Positions 33,659 to 42,316 of a stretch of DNA of 64,000 nucleotides are shown here, one piece after another. Position 1 is the stretch's first letter. Every line of letters begins with the position of its first letter. Under the pieces are notes generated by a model. That model was not told the origin of the DNA, ran no database searches, and saw nothing but the letters and a program-made list of their open reading frames with translations. This stretch comes from Truepera sp. (GTDB lineage Bacteria > Deinococcota > Deinococci > Deinococcales > Trueperaceae), in assembly GCA_032027045.1 (NCBI GenBank), contig JAVSMU010000001.1, positions 342,390 to 406,389 of the forward strand, given 5' to 3'. The translations under genes and the position numbers were made by a program.

Positions 33659-33697
33659 GTGTCAAGTTTGACACCCGCGGTGCCGGTGGCCGATGCT
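33659..33697 (+). promoter_or_regulatory. Palindromic operator over a promoter
   Basis: GTGTCAAGTTTGACAC (33659-33674) is a perfect dyad whose right arm contains a consensus -35 TTGACA (33668-33673). An 18-base spacer leads to GATGCT (33692-33697), a weak -10. A protein bound to the dyad would occlude the -35 box of the downstream membrane-protein gene. Confidence 0.45.
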
Positions 33698-33756
33698 TGA
33701 AGGCGCTGTCGCCGCCGCTTGCACGTAACTTGGGCGCGGTTCGACCCTGGAGGACC

Positions 33757-34185
33757 ATGTACGACTTCGTACTCACACTTCACAACTACCTTCGCTGGAT
33801 CGTGCTCATCGTCGGGCTGGCGGCCATCATCATGGCGTGGGCCGGCGTGGCGTCGAAGGCCCGCTGGACGCCCCCGCAACGCAACCTCGGACGGCTCTTC
33901 ACGGGCGTCTTCGACCTGCAGGTCCTGGTCGGCATCGTCCTGTACGCTTTCTTGAGCCCCATCACGCGGGCGGCGTTCTCCGACATGGGCGCCGCGATGA
34001 AGGACTCCGCCATCCGCTTCTACGTGGCGGAGCACCTGGTCGGCATGGTCATAGCAGCCATCGTCGTGCACATCGGCGCCGCGCGCGGCAAGCGCAAGGA
34101 CGCGCCGCTTCAGGCCGCCATCTTCTACACCATCGGCCTACTGATCGTCCTCGCCGCCATCCCGTGGGGCCGGCCGCTGTTCTGA
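33757..34185 (+). CDS. Small four-helix membrane protein
   Basis: 142 residues from ATG 33757 with a strong ribosome site (GGAGG, 3 bases upstream). Four membrane helices are visible, with conserved-looking histidines inside or next to them (LHNYLRW, AEHLVGM, VVHIGAAR). The LHNYLRW start recurs in membrane proteins of Bacteroidetes and Deinococcota whose function is not known to me; buried His residues make a haem-binding or redox role possible but unproven. It has its own promoter with a palindromic operator. Confidence 0.8.
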   Translation: MYDFVLTLHNYLRWIVLIVGLAAIIMAWAGVASKARWTPPQRNLGRLFTGVFDLQVLVGIVLYAFLSPITRAAFSDMGAAMKDSAIRFYVAEHLVGMVIAAIVVHIGAARGKRKDAPLQAAIFYTIGLLIVLAAIPWGRPLF

Positions 34186-34262
34186 GCGGGGCGCCGACCG
34201 CGGCACGGCCGTAGGCCAGCCGAACGTCGTCCACAACGAGAGGCCGACCGTATGATGACCGG

Positions 34263-36611
34263 GTGGGGCTAGCGGTCATCATCGGTCCACCTGGCTCCGG
34301 CCGCACCACCCGGCTGCTCGCGGAGGCCAGGGAGGTGTGCGACTCGGGCGGGCGCGTCTGGTGGGTCGGCCTCCCCTCCCAACGCGCCCACCTCCTGAGG
34401 CGCCTGACCGCGGACGGTTACGCCGCGCTCGGCTTCGAGTTCATGAGCGCGCAACAGCTCTACTACCGCCTGCTGAGCGCCGCGACGACGCTGCAACCTC
34501 TCGTGGTGGGCACGGCGAGGCTGGTGCGCGTGGTCGAGGCCCTCCACCAGGTCAACCACGCGTTCCCGACGCCAGGGGAGGCGCGCCTGTTCGCGGCCGC
34601 CATCGCCGAGGCCAAGCGCTTCGCCGTGACGCCAGGTGACTACGAACTCCTCGCGGCGGACCATGAGCAACGGCGGTTCGCGCGCGTGTACCGGGCGTAC
34701 CAGGACGATATGCACGGCGTGTGGGACTACGACGACGCGCGGCTGGCGGCAGTCGACCTCGTTTCCACGGACGAGGTGGTCGTCGAGGCCGACCTGGTTA
34801 TCGTGGACGGCCTGCGTGAGGTCGGCCCCTTGGAGCTCCGGCTGTTGCGGGGTCTCTCGCGGCACGTCCCCCTCCGCCTCAGCCTGCCCCACCTTCCGCC
34901 GGGCGTAAGTGCCGACGAGGTCCTGCCACGCAGGGACGACGTGAGGGTAGAGCGCTACGCCGCCGCCAACCCCGTGGAGGAGGGGCGGTGGGTCATGCGC
35001 GCCGTCAAACAGGACCTCTTCGCCGGCGGCATGGAGCCCCTCGACCTGGCCATCGTTGCCCCTCCCGGCCGCGCCCGCGCCCTGGTCGCGCTGGCCGAGG
35101 AGTACGGCGTGCCACTGATGGACGAGACGCCGCTTGCCCTGGCGGACGAGGGGCCCGGCCGCGTGCTCGTCGATCTCCTGGAGCTGCCCGAGCAGCCGAC
35201 CCCGACGCGGCTCCTCGCGGTGCCGGAACTGGCCGAACTCGGACGGTTGACGCTGGAGGCCGGCGTGGCCGGCGGCGAGGCGGTCACGGAGCTCGCGCGC
35301 CGAAAGGTGTACCTCCTCGACGTTTGGAACAGGTGGCGGGAGCGCCTGCAGGTGCGGGGCGACCCGGTCGAGTGGGCGCGCGACCTGATTCGGGAGGCGC
35401 TGCCGGAAGCGCCGCTCGAGGTCGTCGAGCGGGCCCTGGCCAAGGCTCAGGAGGCCGCCAGGCTCGGTGCGGGCGACGGGTTCCGCGCCTGGTGGAAGGC
35501 GCTCCTCCTCGACTCACGCCAGCCGCGGCGAGAGGGTGCCGGGGTGGCGTTGTTGGACGCCAAGCTCGTCTCGGGCCGGCGCTACGCCAAGGCCTACGTC
35601 GTCGGCGCCGTGGAGGGCGCGTACGGTGCCGGTGAGCGCGAGGACTACTTCTTGCCAGAGGAAGCCCGCGTGGAGCTGGCCGAAGCGTTCGAGCGTTTGG
35701 GCCTCCCGCGGCGCTTTCAGGGCCGCGGCGAGGGCGTGGCAGAGGAACTCCTGCACCGCGCGACGCGCCTCGTCGTCACGGCCCCAAGGGCCGATCAGGC
35801 GGGCCAGCTGGTGCTGGACGAGGCGCTGTTCGGCCCCGCCGAGCCGCCCGAGCTTCCCCCCGTACCCGCCGGCAGCCGGCTCGAACTGGCGGAGCGCGTC
35901 CCCTTCGAACCCGACCTCTCCAACGTCGACTTCGGCGAGCCCTACGTCGAGAGCCTCAGGCGCTATCACGACTGCTCGTTCCGCCTCTGGGGCGAGGGGG
36001 TCATGCGCTCCGCCGGGCTGCTGCAAGCCGTAGAGGACGAGGCGGGCCGGCTGCGCTCGGACCTGCTTCGCGAAAGGGGCGGCCGGTGGACACGGACGAG
36101 CCTCTGGAAACTGGCCGGCGACCACCCCACCTACGCGGATTGGCTGAACGAGCATGCGACCGCGCTCACGCGCCTTACGTACGGGGTGGTACTGGGCGGG
36201 CGCGAGGGCTTCGCCGCCGCGTACCTGCACGCCACGGAGAAGGCCGTGCTGCCGAGCGGCCGGTTCCGGGTCACCATCTACCGCTTCGTGCCGTGGTCGG
36301 CGGCGTGGGACGCGGAGAGCGCCGAGCAGGCCCTGGCGAACCGCTGGAGCGAGTACTGGGCGGTGGGTGCCCTCTTCGCGCAACCCGCGTTCAACGTGGA
36401 CGAGGTCCACGTGGTCGTATGGCCCATCGGCGCGGCGCCGATCGACATAGCCCCATCTGGGGTGAAGCGGGGGTGGCGCCGCGTGTCTTCCAAGCGGCAC
36501 CTGGTAGCGCAGACCCTGCCCGCGTTCAGCCGGGGAGAGGTGCGCCCCAACCCTGGTTTCATCTGCCGCACCTGCCCTGTTTTCGACATCTGCCGCGAGG
36601 GCGTCCGCTGA
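34263..36611 (+). CDS. AddB-like protein: Fe-S cysteines kept, nuclease and Walker lysine lost
   Basis: 782 residues, first gene of a two-gene unit with an AddA-like helicase-nuclease. The N-terminus has a phosphate-loop-like GPPGSGRTT, in which the usual Lys is Arg. Four cysteines match the AddB iron-sulfur staple: Cys571 in YHDCSFRLW, then Cys768, Cys771 and Cys777 with C-x2-C-x5-C spacing. The stretch where AddB or RecB nucleases carry Asp and DYK (about 670-730) reads SGRFRVTIYRFVPWSAAWD and has no such residues. AddB of Bacillus is about 1,160 residues, so this is a short form. Likely a structural or Chi-recognition-type partner. GTG start without a clear ribosome site. Confidence 0.82.
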   Translation: MGLAVIIGPPGSGRTTRLLAEAREVCDSGGRVWWVGLPSQRAHLLRRLTADGYAALGFEFMSAQQLYYRLLSAATTLQPLVVGTARLVRVVEALHQVNHAFPTPGEARLFAAAIAEAKRFAVTPGDYELLAADHEQRRFARVYRAYQDDMHGVWDYDDARLAAVDLVSTDEVVVEADLVIVDGLREVGPLELRLLRGLSRHVPLRLSLPHLPPGVSADEVLPRRDDVRVERYAAANPVEEGRWVMRAVKQDLFAGGMEPLDLAIVAPPGRARALVALAEEYGVPLMDETPLALADEGPGRVLVDLLELPEQPTPTRLLAVPELAELGRLTLEAGVAGGEAVTELARRKVYLLDVWNRWRERLQVRGDPVEWARDLIREALPEAPLEVVERALAKAQEAARLGAGDGFRAWWKALLLDSRQPRREGAGVALLDAKLVSGRRYAKAYVVGAVEGAYGAGEREDYFLPEEARVELAEAFERLGLPRRFQGRGEGVAEELLHRATRLVVTAPRADQAGQLVLDEALFGPAEPPELPPVPAGSRLELAERVPFEPDLSNVDFGEPYVESLRRYHDCSFRLWGEGVMRSAGLLQAVEDEAGRLRSDLLRERGGRWTRTSLWKLAGDHPTYADWLNEHATALTRLTYGVVLGGREGFAAAYLHATEKAVLPSGRFRVTIYRFVPWSAAWDAESAEQALANRWSEYWAVGALFAQPAFNVDEVHVVVWPIGAAPIDIAPSGVKRGWRRVSSKRHLVAQTLPAFSRGEVRPNPGFICRTCPVFDICREGVR

Positions 36612-36621
36612 TGGTGCCCGC

Positions 36622-39480
36622 GTGAAGGTTCGCGTCGCCTCTGCCGGCACCGGCAAGACGACGAGCCTGGTCAAGCGCTACCTCGAGCTTGTCGACGCGG
36701 GCGTGCCCCTCGGCCGGGTGGCGGGAGTGACGTTCACGCGCGCCGCCGCGGACGAGTTGCGCCAGCGCGTGGCGAGCGGCATCGAGGAGGTGCTGGAACG
36801 CGGCAGCTTCCTCGGAAGCTACTACGCCCCAGCGGGCGACCGGGCGCTCTTCGAGCGCGCCCACAACGAGCTCGAGGGGGCGGTCCTCAGCACCATCCAC
36901 GGCTTCATGATCGCCGGGCTGCGCCTCAACGCTCCCAACCTGGGCCTCGACCCCGACTTCGCGCTGCTGGGCGAGTGGGAGGCGGCCGCCCTCTTCGAGG
37001 AGGAGTGCGCGGGCCTTCTCATGTTGGCAGAGAAACGGGGGCATCCGCTTCACGAGGCGGCGGCCGTCCTGGGCGGCGCGGCGGCGGAACTGTTGCTGCA
37101 GCTCTTCACCAAGCGTTCGCTTGGTCCCGAGCTGGTCTTCGGAAGCTCGCCCACCGAGGCGGCGCTCGAAGCCATGTACCGTGCGGCACTGACCAGGTAC
37201 GACGCAAGGCTAGGGGCAACGAGCCTGGCGCCCGGGGAAGTGGAGCGGCGCGCGCTGAAGATGCTGGACCGGCAGCTCGCGACGTCGCGCCTGATCGAGC
37301 GTTTCCCGCACGTCCTGGTGGACGAGTACCAGGACGTGAACCCCCTCCAGGGCGCCTTCTTCGAGAGGTTGGCCGCTGCGGGCGCGCGACTCGGACTGGT
37401 GGGCGACCCGAAACAGTCCATCTACGGCTTCCGCAACGCCGACGTGGCGGTGTTCCGTCGCGCGCTGGACGCCGCCGAGCTGGCCGGTGACCTTCAGCCG
37501 CCGCTCCGGGAAAGCCGCCGCCACGCGCGCGCCCCAGTGGCCTTCCTCAACCGTCTAACCGCCAAGCTGGCCGAGCAGGACCTGGGCTTCTCGCCGCGCG
37601 AGGCCCCGAGCGTGACGGGCGCCGGTGACCAGGCCGACGTTCTTGGCAGCGTGGAGCTGGTCGTGATCGAGGGTGGCGAACGACTGGACGTGTTGCGAGA
37701 CCGCGAGGCCGAAGTGTTGGCGGAGCGGTTGGAGGCACACTTCCGCCGCGGCGTGGCTTATGAGGAGATGGCGGTGCTCGCCAGGAGCCACGGTGCTCTG
37801 ACCAGGGTGGCCGCGGCGCTTCGCGGTAGGGGAGTGCCAGCGTTCGTCGTACAGGGGCGCGGCTACTACGAGCGCAGCGAGGTCCGCGACCTGCGCCACG
37901 CCCTGGCGGTCGGCGCCGGCCCGCTGGGTGCGGGCCTGTTGCCGTTCTTGCGCGGCCCGTTCGCGGGCCTCACCCTGCCCGAGATGGCCGAGCTGGCGCG
38001 GTTGGACCCCAGCGAGTGGCTGACTCGGCTCATCGAGCGCTTCCCGGCCGTCGCGGGGCGCATGGCGCGGCTTGCCAGGTTGGCGCGCGCCACGCCCCTG
38101 GAGGCCCTCAAGGGCATCTTGCGCGAGCCGCTCCTGGGCGGCAAGCGGTTCCAGGAACTGTTGACGCGGCGCGGTCGCGAGAACGTCGACGCGCTGCTCT
38201 TCGAGATGGCCGGCCAGCCGCCGCGGGACGTGGCGCTCTTCCTGGACCGCCTAGACCTCCTGGCGCGCCAGGCCGAGGCCGGCGACGTTCCACAGGGTGG
38301 CGAGGGCGTCCGGCTGCTCAGCATCCACGCCTCCAAGGGACTCGAGTTCCGGGTGGTCGGACTGTTCGATGCCGGCGCCTGGGGCTCCAATCGTCACTCG
38401 ACGCTCCTGGTCGAACCGGGGAGCGGCGCCGTGCGCCTGGCCGGCTCGCCGGACTTCGAGCAGGCCCAGCAGGAGGCCAGGCTTAGGGATGAACAGGAGT
38501 CCTTCCGCCTCTTGTACGTGGCCGCGAGCCGCGCCCGCGATGCGCTCGTGCTCACGGCCAGCATGGGCCGGCGCCCCGGCGTGTGGCTGGCCACCCTACT
38601 CGAGCTCGGTCTGGAAGGCGCGGGCGCACTGCCGGGCGTGACGCTGGAACGGCTGCCTTACTCGCCGCCCGAAGTTCTCATGGCCGGCGAACCCGAGGTG
38701 CCGGTGGGGGCGCTTCCCCCCGCGCCGTGGTTGGACGCCCGGCGCGAGAAGTCCGCGCTGCCGCCCGTCGTCAGTCCCTCCGCCCTGGCCCGGCTGCGCG
38801 CGACCGATGCCACCGAGACCGGTGAGGCCACCGAGGTCACCGGGGTCACCGACGGCGACGGGACCGACAGGGTCGACCGGCCTGACATGGAATACGAGGC
38901 CGACGAGCCGTTATCGCCTGCAGAGCGCAGCGCCGGTGAGGACGAACTCGAGCGTGGCCGCGTGGGCTGGGGCCGGGCCCGCGGCACGCTCACGCACTTC
39001 GCCATCGGCCACGACTGGCGCCCGGACGATCCCTCAACGAGGAGCACCCTGTTGGCGCAGGAGGTGCTGGCGCCCTTCGACCGGGCGCAACAGACCGAGT
39101 TGGTGGAGGAGGTGCTGGAGCTGCTGGGTCACTACTGGGGCATGCTGGGGCAGGCCTTACCGGCGCTGGGTGACCGAGGTGTCGACCGCGCCGAGCTGCC
39201 GCTGGCCGTCAGCCTCGGTGGCACGGTCTGGGAGGGCGTCGTGGACCGCCTCTACGAGGTAGACGGCGAGTGGTACCTGGACGATTACAAGACGGACAAG
39301 CTTTTGGCACCCGAGCGGTATTACGTCCAGTTGGGGCACTACCTGAACGCGACGGAGAGGGCCTTGGGAGTGCGGCCTCGCGGCCGGCTGGTGTTCTTGC
39401 GGCACGGCCGGCTGATCGAACCCCGGACGCATGACTTGGCCGACGCCCTCGAACGCGCCGGACTCGGAGGACCCGGCTAG
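36622..39480 (+). CDS. AddA-like UvrD-family helicase with C-terminal RecB nuclease domain
   Basis: 952 residues, 10 bases downstream of the AddB-like gene. Helicase motifs: Walker A ASAGTGKTT (6-14), FTRAAADELRQRV, Walker B VDEYQDVNPLQ (~233), GDPKQSIYGFRNAD, LLSIHASKGLEF and LLYVAASRARDALVL. The C-terminal nuclease has D875 in VVDRLYEV, DDYKTDK (887-893) and QLGHYL, complete for a PD-(D/E)XK enzyme. It should unwind and resect DNA double-strand ends for recombination. An acidic, Thr-rich linker (about 728-760) separates helicase and nuclease. The GTG start has no strong ribosome site. Confidence 0.9.
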   Translation: MKVRVASAGTGKTTSLVKRYLELVDAGVPLGRVAGVTFTRAAADELRQRVASGIEEVLERGSFLGSYYAPAGDRALFERAHNELEGAVLSTIHGFMIAGLRLNAPNLGLDPDFALLGEWEAAALFEEECAGLLMLAEKRGHPLHEAAAVLGGAAAELLLQLFTKRSLGPELVFGSSPTEAALEAMYRAALTRYDARLGATSLAPGEVERRALKMLDRQLATSRLIERFPHVLVDEYQDVNPLQGAFFERLAAAGARLGLVGDPKQSIYGFRNADVAVFRRALDAAELAGDLQPPLRESRRHARAPVAFLNRLTAKLAEQDLGFSPREAPSVTGAGDQADVLGSVELVVIEGGERLDVLRDREAEVLAERLEAHFRRGVAYEEMAVLARSHGALTRVAAALRGRGVPAFVVQGRGYYERSEVRDLRHALAVGAGPLGAGLLPFLRGPFAGLTLPEMAELARLDPSEWLTRLIERFPAVAGRMARLARLARATPLEALKGILREPLLGGKRFQELLTRRGRENVDALLFEMAGQPPRDVALFLDRLDLLARQAEAGDVPQGGEGVRLLSIHASKGLEFRVVGLFDAGAWGSNRHSTLLVEPGSGAVRLAGSPDFEQAQQEARLRDEQESFRLLYVAASRARDALVLTASMGRRPGVWLATLLELGLEGAGALPGVTLERLPYSPPEVLMAGEPEVPVGALPPAPWLDARREKSALPPVVSPSALARLRATDATETGEATEVTGVTDGDGTDRVDRPDMEYEADEPLSPAERSAGEDELERGRVGWGRARGTLTHFAIGHDWRPDDPSTRSTLLAQEVLAPFDRAQQTELVEEVLELLGHYWGMLGQALPALGDRGVDRAELPLAVSLGGTVWEGVVDRLYEVDGEWYLDDYKTDKLLAPERYYVQLGHYLNATERALGVRPRGRLVFLRHGRLIEPRTHDLADALERAGLGGPG

Positions 39481-40160
39481 CCGCCGCGCGTCACGCGTCG
39501 GTAGACGTGGGCGTTGCCGGACTTTCCCACACGTTCCACGAGCGCCAATGCGTGCAAGCAGTAGGCGGCCTGCTGGGCGAGGCGGCGTGGAAGGCGCGCG
39601 TGCGCGGCATATTCCGCCGTCGTGAAGGGCTCCTCTAGGCTGGACGGTAACAGCGTGAGCAGTTCCGCCGGCTCACGGAAGGCGACCCGCTCGTGTACGC
39701 GCTCGAGCCGGCGTCCGCACACTACCCAACCCCGTCTCCGCCAGGCCTTGCCCGCCTCGAAGCGTCGACTCTCGACCTCCTCGACCAGGGCCACCTCCAG
39801 CTCCAAGTTGGGGTGTTCGAAGAGGCCGGGCGCAGAGACCAGTTCGGAGAAGAGCTGCTCCACTCGGCCCCGCTTGGGCGACTTGCGTCGCTCGACGCGG
39901 CCGTCGGGGTGGAGCTTCTCCAGCCACCGCGTGTGGGCAACGGGTAACACCACCCTCACGCGGTGCTCGGGCAGGAGAGCGGCCAGTTTCTCGCGCATGG
40001 CGCCCAGGTTGCGCGTCTGGATCTCGATGAGGAGGCCGCCACACACCGCGTCGATCACGTAACCACCGACCTGCACCTCGAAGGCGCTTCCTGGCGGGGC
40101 GCTCAGGCGTTTGAGCTCAGCGTGCAGCGCCGACTCGTTGAGCGAACCTATGACGCTCAC
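39477..40160 (-). CDS. Predicted PD-(D/E)XK-like nuclease with C-terminal winged helix
   Basis: 227 residues from GTG 40160. The N-terminus (ESALHAELKRL) is followed by FEVQVGGYVIDAVCGGLLIEIQTR, in which Asp37, Glu46 and Gln48 have the spacing of a PD-(D/E)XK core with Gln replacing Lys. Next come RVRVVLPVAHTRWLEKL and the basic block RVERRKSPKRGR, likely for DNA contact. The last 60 residues resemble a winged helix (PFTTAEYAAHARLPRRLAQQAAYCLHALALVERV). I recall similar uncharacterised proteins in Chloroflexi and Deinococcota. Its 3' end overlaps that of the AddA-like gene by 4 bases, on the opposite strand. Confidence 0.75.
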   Translation of the reverse strand: MSVIGSLNESALHAELKRLSAPPGSAFEVQVGGYVIDAVCGGLLIEIQTRNLGAMREKLAALLPEHRVRVVLPVAHTRWLEKLHPDGRVERRKSPKRGRVEQLFSELVSAPGLFEHPNLELEVALVEEVESRRFEAGKAWRRRGWVVCGRRLERVHERVAFREPAELLTLLPSSLEEPFTTAEYAAHARLPRRLAQQAAYCLHALALVERVGKSGNAHVYRRVTRGG

Positions 40161-40200
40161 GGCGCCGGGGACACTTTCGCCGGGGTCATACCGACTCCCA

Positions 40201-40216
40201 CTAGGCAGCAGCCTAG
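40201..40216. promoter_or_regulatory. Inverted repeat in a divergent gap
   Basis: CTAGGC, AGCA, GCCTAG in the 98-base space between the nuclease-like gene and the 86-residue orphan gene. It could be an operator shared by both; no clear -10 boxes were found. Confidence 0.3.
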
Positions 40217-40258
40217 GGCGCGAACACACCGCGCGCCTCTCCGGTCCATCCTGGGTCC

Positions 40259-40519
40259 ATGGACGCCATACCTGAGGAAGCCACGGTCGGAGGCCGGCAA
40301 GGAGTATTCGTCGTAGACGAGGAACGAGGACTTATGTGGGAGACGGCCGTGCAGGTCACGGAACTGCTCGGACTGATCGAGTTGTGCGGCACGGGCCACG
40401 CGCTGGAGGTGAGGAGCAATGCCGGCGTCTTCCACGCCATGGCGCGGCGCTGGTGGGTGTTGCCCATGGGCGACGAGATGCTCGTACGCATCGAACTCGA
40501 GAGAACGCTGTCGGCATGA
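40259..40519 (+). CDS. Hypothetical protein, 86 residues
   Basis: Not recognised. The sequence alternates short strands and helices (GVFVVDEERGLMWETAVQVTELLGLIELCGTG; VRSNAGVFHAMARRWWVLPMGDEMLVRIELERTL), vaguely like a Roadblock/LC7 fold, but that is a weak impression. Codon third positions are GC-rich like the neighbours, which supports coding. No ribosome site precedes the ATG. It sits alone between the nuclease-like gene (divergent) and the beta-lactamase-fold gene (convergent). Confidence 0.5.
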   Translation: MDAIPEEATVGGRQGVFVVDEERGLMWETAVQVTELLGLIELCGTGHALEVRSNAGVFHAMARRWWVLPMGDEMLVRIELERTLSA

Positions 40520-40546
40520 TCCGTTCACGGCCGCAAGCCTCGTGAC

Positions 40547-41518
40547 TCAGGAGAGCCGCTCGAACACGGCGGCGGCGGCCCAGCCGACCACCTTCGCGCC
40601 AAGGTTCTCCGAGTGGAAGCGGCCGTCGACGCAGCCCTTCGTCATGATAGAAACCACGAAGGGGGCGGCACCGGCGCGGGCCGTTGCCAGGGGCTCGAAC
40701 ACGCCGGCATCGTTGCGCACGCCGGTTATGGAGCCACTCTTCGAGGCTATGCGCCACGGCGCCTCACCGATGGAAGCCAGGTAGCTGTCGTAGGCGATGC
40801 TCCGGCCGAGTTCACCGTACTGCTGCTTGCGGTATATGGCCCGGGCCTCCTCGGTCAGGAGTGGCGGCAACAGCTCGCCCCGCCATAATCGGGCGAAGTA
40901 GTCGGCGAGGTCGGCCGCGGTGGTGCTCGAAGCGACGCGTTTGCCCTCGCCGACCGTCTGGGCCACCTGGAGCTTGCCCGCGCTATGCGTGCCCGTCCAC
41001 CCGTGGGCCAAGACGGAGGCGTTGATGACGTCCACGCCCAGGAACTCCATGAGCACGTTGGTAGCGGTGTTATCGCTCACCACGATCATGAGGGTGGCCA
41101 AGTCGCGCAGCCGGTAGCGGTTCGGCATGAGGGTCTTGAGCACGCCCGAGCCCGAAACCATGTCCTCGGCGGCTACCGGCAACTCGTCGTCCAGGTCGGC
41201 GTCGCCGGCGGCCACCTTCTCGAGCAGGGCCTGCAAGACGTAAACCTTTATGGTGCTGGCCGACGGGAACCTTTCGTGCGGGCGGTAAGCCACCGTCACG
41301 TCCGACTGGTCACCACCGGGTACGAGCGGGTACGCCACCACGGCCAAGCTCCCCGGCACGGCGTCCTCGCCCGGGTCGAGGGTCTCTCCACTGGGCGCCT
41401 CGAGGCCCCCGAGCACACGCTCGAGTTGCTCGAAGCGGGCCCGCAGGTCGGGCGCCAACGCGGTGCCGGAAACTCCTTCGGGGTCTCGTTCGTGGTCTGG
41501 TTGCCGCATACCCGTCAC
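40547..41518 (-). CDS. Class A beta-lactamase-fold serine hydrolase without signal peptide
   Basis: 323 residues. SxxK motif Ser88-Thr-Ile-Lys91 in [18 protein letters not shown] motif at 148-150 in [11 protein letters not shown], and a KSG in [13 protein letters not shown] in place of KTG. These are the three active-site motifs of class A enzymes in order. The N-terminal ~55 residues are charged ([15 protein letters not shown]) with no hydrophobic signal, so the protein is predicted cytoplasmic. Related sequences are often annotated as serine hydrolases and need not confer resistance. Alternative start Met4 (41509). Confidence 0.87.
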   Translation of the reverse strand: MTGMRQPDHERDPEGVSGTALAPDLRARFEQLERVLGGLEAPSGETLDPGEDAVPGSLAVVAYPLVPGGDQSDVTVAYRPHERFPSASTIKVYVLQALLEKVAAGDADLDDELPVAAEDMVSGSGVLKTLMPNRYRLRDLATLMIVVSDNTATNVLMEFLGVDVINASVLAHGWTGTHSAGKLQVAQTVGEGKRVASSTTAADLADYFARLWRGELLPPLLTEEARAIYRKQQYGELGRSIAYDSYLASIGEAPWRIASKSGSITGVRNDAGVFEPLATARAGAAPFVVSIMTKGCVDGRFHSENLGAKVVGWAAAAVFERLS

Positions 41519-41568
41519 CTCGGTTTACGCTTGCAGCCGATTGTTGCACAAAGCATCCGCGGACCATC

Positions 41569-41597
41569 TTGCGGCCCGGGCCTCCAGGCCCTAAACT
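41569..41597 (+). promoter_or_regulatory. Promoter of the cold-shock gene
   Basis: TTGCGG (41569-41574), 17 bases, TAAACT (41592-41597). It leaves a leader of about 120 bases, in the range of cold-inducible csp leaders. Confidence 0.55.
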
Positions 41598-41722
41598 TCA
41601 GTCGTCCGACCAAGGTGCCGAAGAGACACCGGCGGCTCCGGGTCAAGGGCGAGCCACTCGTCCGCGCCCGGTATCAACTGAGAGCCCTCACCCCGACGCG
41701 GGGCGGGCCAGTAGGGATGGCA

Positions 41723-42169
41723 ATGGCTACAGGCAAGGTCAAGTGGTTCAGCAGCGAGAAGGGCTACGGCTTCATCGCACAAGACGATGGCGGGGCGGAC
41801 GTGTTCGTGCATTTCTCCGCCATCAGGGGAGAAGGCTACCGGTCCCTCAACGAGGATGACGTCGTTTCGTTCGACGTCGAACTGGGCCAGAAAGGACCGC
41901 AGGCTCAGAACGTCGTGGTCACGAGCGCCGCGGCGCCGCGGCCGGGCGCGGGCGACCGCGGTGGCCGCGAACCGCGGTCGTTCGGCGACCGACCGTCGGC
42001 TGGCCATCGTGCCTTCGATACCGGCGTTCCCGGTGACCGCGGCCCCGGCGACCGGGGACCAGGCGACCGTGGTGACCGCGGTGACCGCGGCCGTGGCGGC
42101 AACGATCGCGGCGGCTCGCGGGGGCGAGGCGGCAACGACCGCGGTGGGGGTCGCAGGGAGCGTTACTGA
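41723..42169 (+). CDS. Cold-shock domain protein with RGG-like Arg/Gly/Asp tail
   Basis: 148 residues from ATG 41723 (AGGGA 5 bases upstream); ATG 41717 is possible. The first 70 residues are a normal CspA fold with both RNP motifs: KGYGFIAQ and VFVHFSAI, with GKVKWF at the start. The usual bacterial CspA ends there. This one continues for about 75 residues of GDRGPGDRG-type and RGGNDRGG-type repeats, an intrinsically disordered basic/acidic tail similar to RGG boxes in RNA-binding proteins. It probably binds single-stranded RNA or DNA and may promote RNA annealing or condensates. Confidence 0.9.
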   Translation: MATGKVKWFSSEKGYGFIAQDDGGADVFVHFSAIRGEGYRSLNEDDVVSFDVELGQKGPQAQNVVVTSAAAPRPGAGDRGGREPRSFGDRPSAGHRAFDTGVPGDRGPGDRGPGDRGDRGDRGRGGNDRGGSRGRGGNDRGGGRRERY

Positions 42170-42205
42170 GCCAGGGCGAGGACGAACCAATCGTTTGAAC
42201 GTGCA

Positions 42206-42232
42206 GCGCGGGCCCGGTATTCGGGCCCGCGC
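42206..42232 (+). terminator. Terminator of the cold-shock gene
   Basis: Perfect 11-base arms GCGCGGGCCCG and CGGGCCCGCGC around a 5-base loop GTATT, 36 bases after the stop codon. Confidence 0.75.
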
Positions 42233-42241
42233 ACTGTTGAG

Positions 42242-42280
42242 CAGTGGAGTTGGTCAGTGGAGTTGGTCGGTGGAGTCGGT
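42242..42280. repeat. Three tandem 13-bp repeats
   Basis: CAGTGGAGTTGGT twice and CGGTGGAGTCGGT once, directly after the terminator and before the convergent DoxX gene. Two further copies are not seen. Probably slippage in untranslated DNA. Confidence 0.85.
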
Positions 42281-42316
42281 CAGGCGCATGCCTGCCTGGG
42301 TAGCCGCCGACCTTCG

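Noticed and set aside
34263-40160. Interpreting the AddA/AddB/nuclease cluster as an anti-phage defence island
   Set aside because: AddAB-type enzymes have housekeeping repair roles, the genes match neighbours in composition, and no mobile element or known defence gene is adjacent. Kept as a repair cluster with an unknown third gene.
39477-40229. Longer start (ATG 40229) for the nuclease-like gene
   Set aside because: The added 23 residues (SRPRLLPSGSRYDPGE) look non-homologous; GTG 40160 gives a sensible start.
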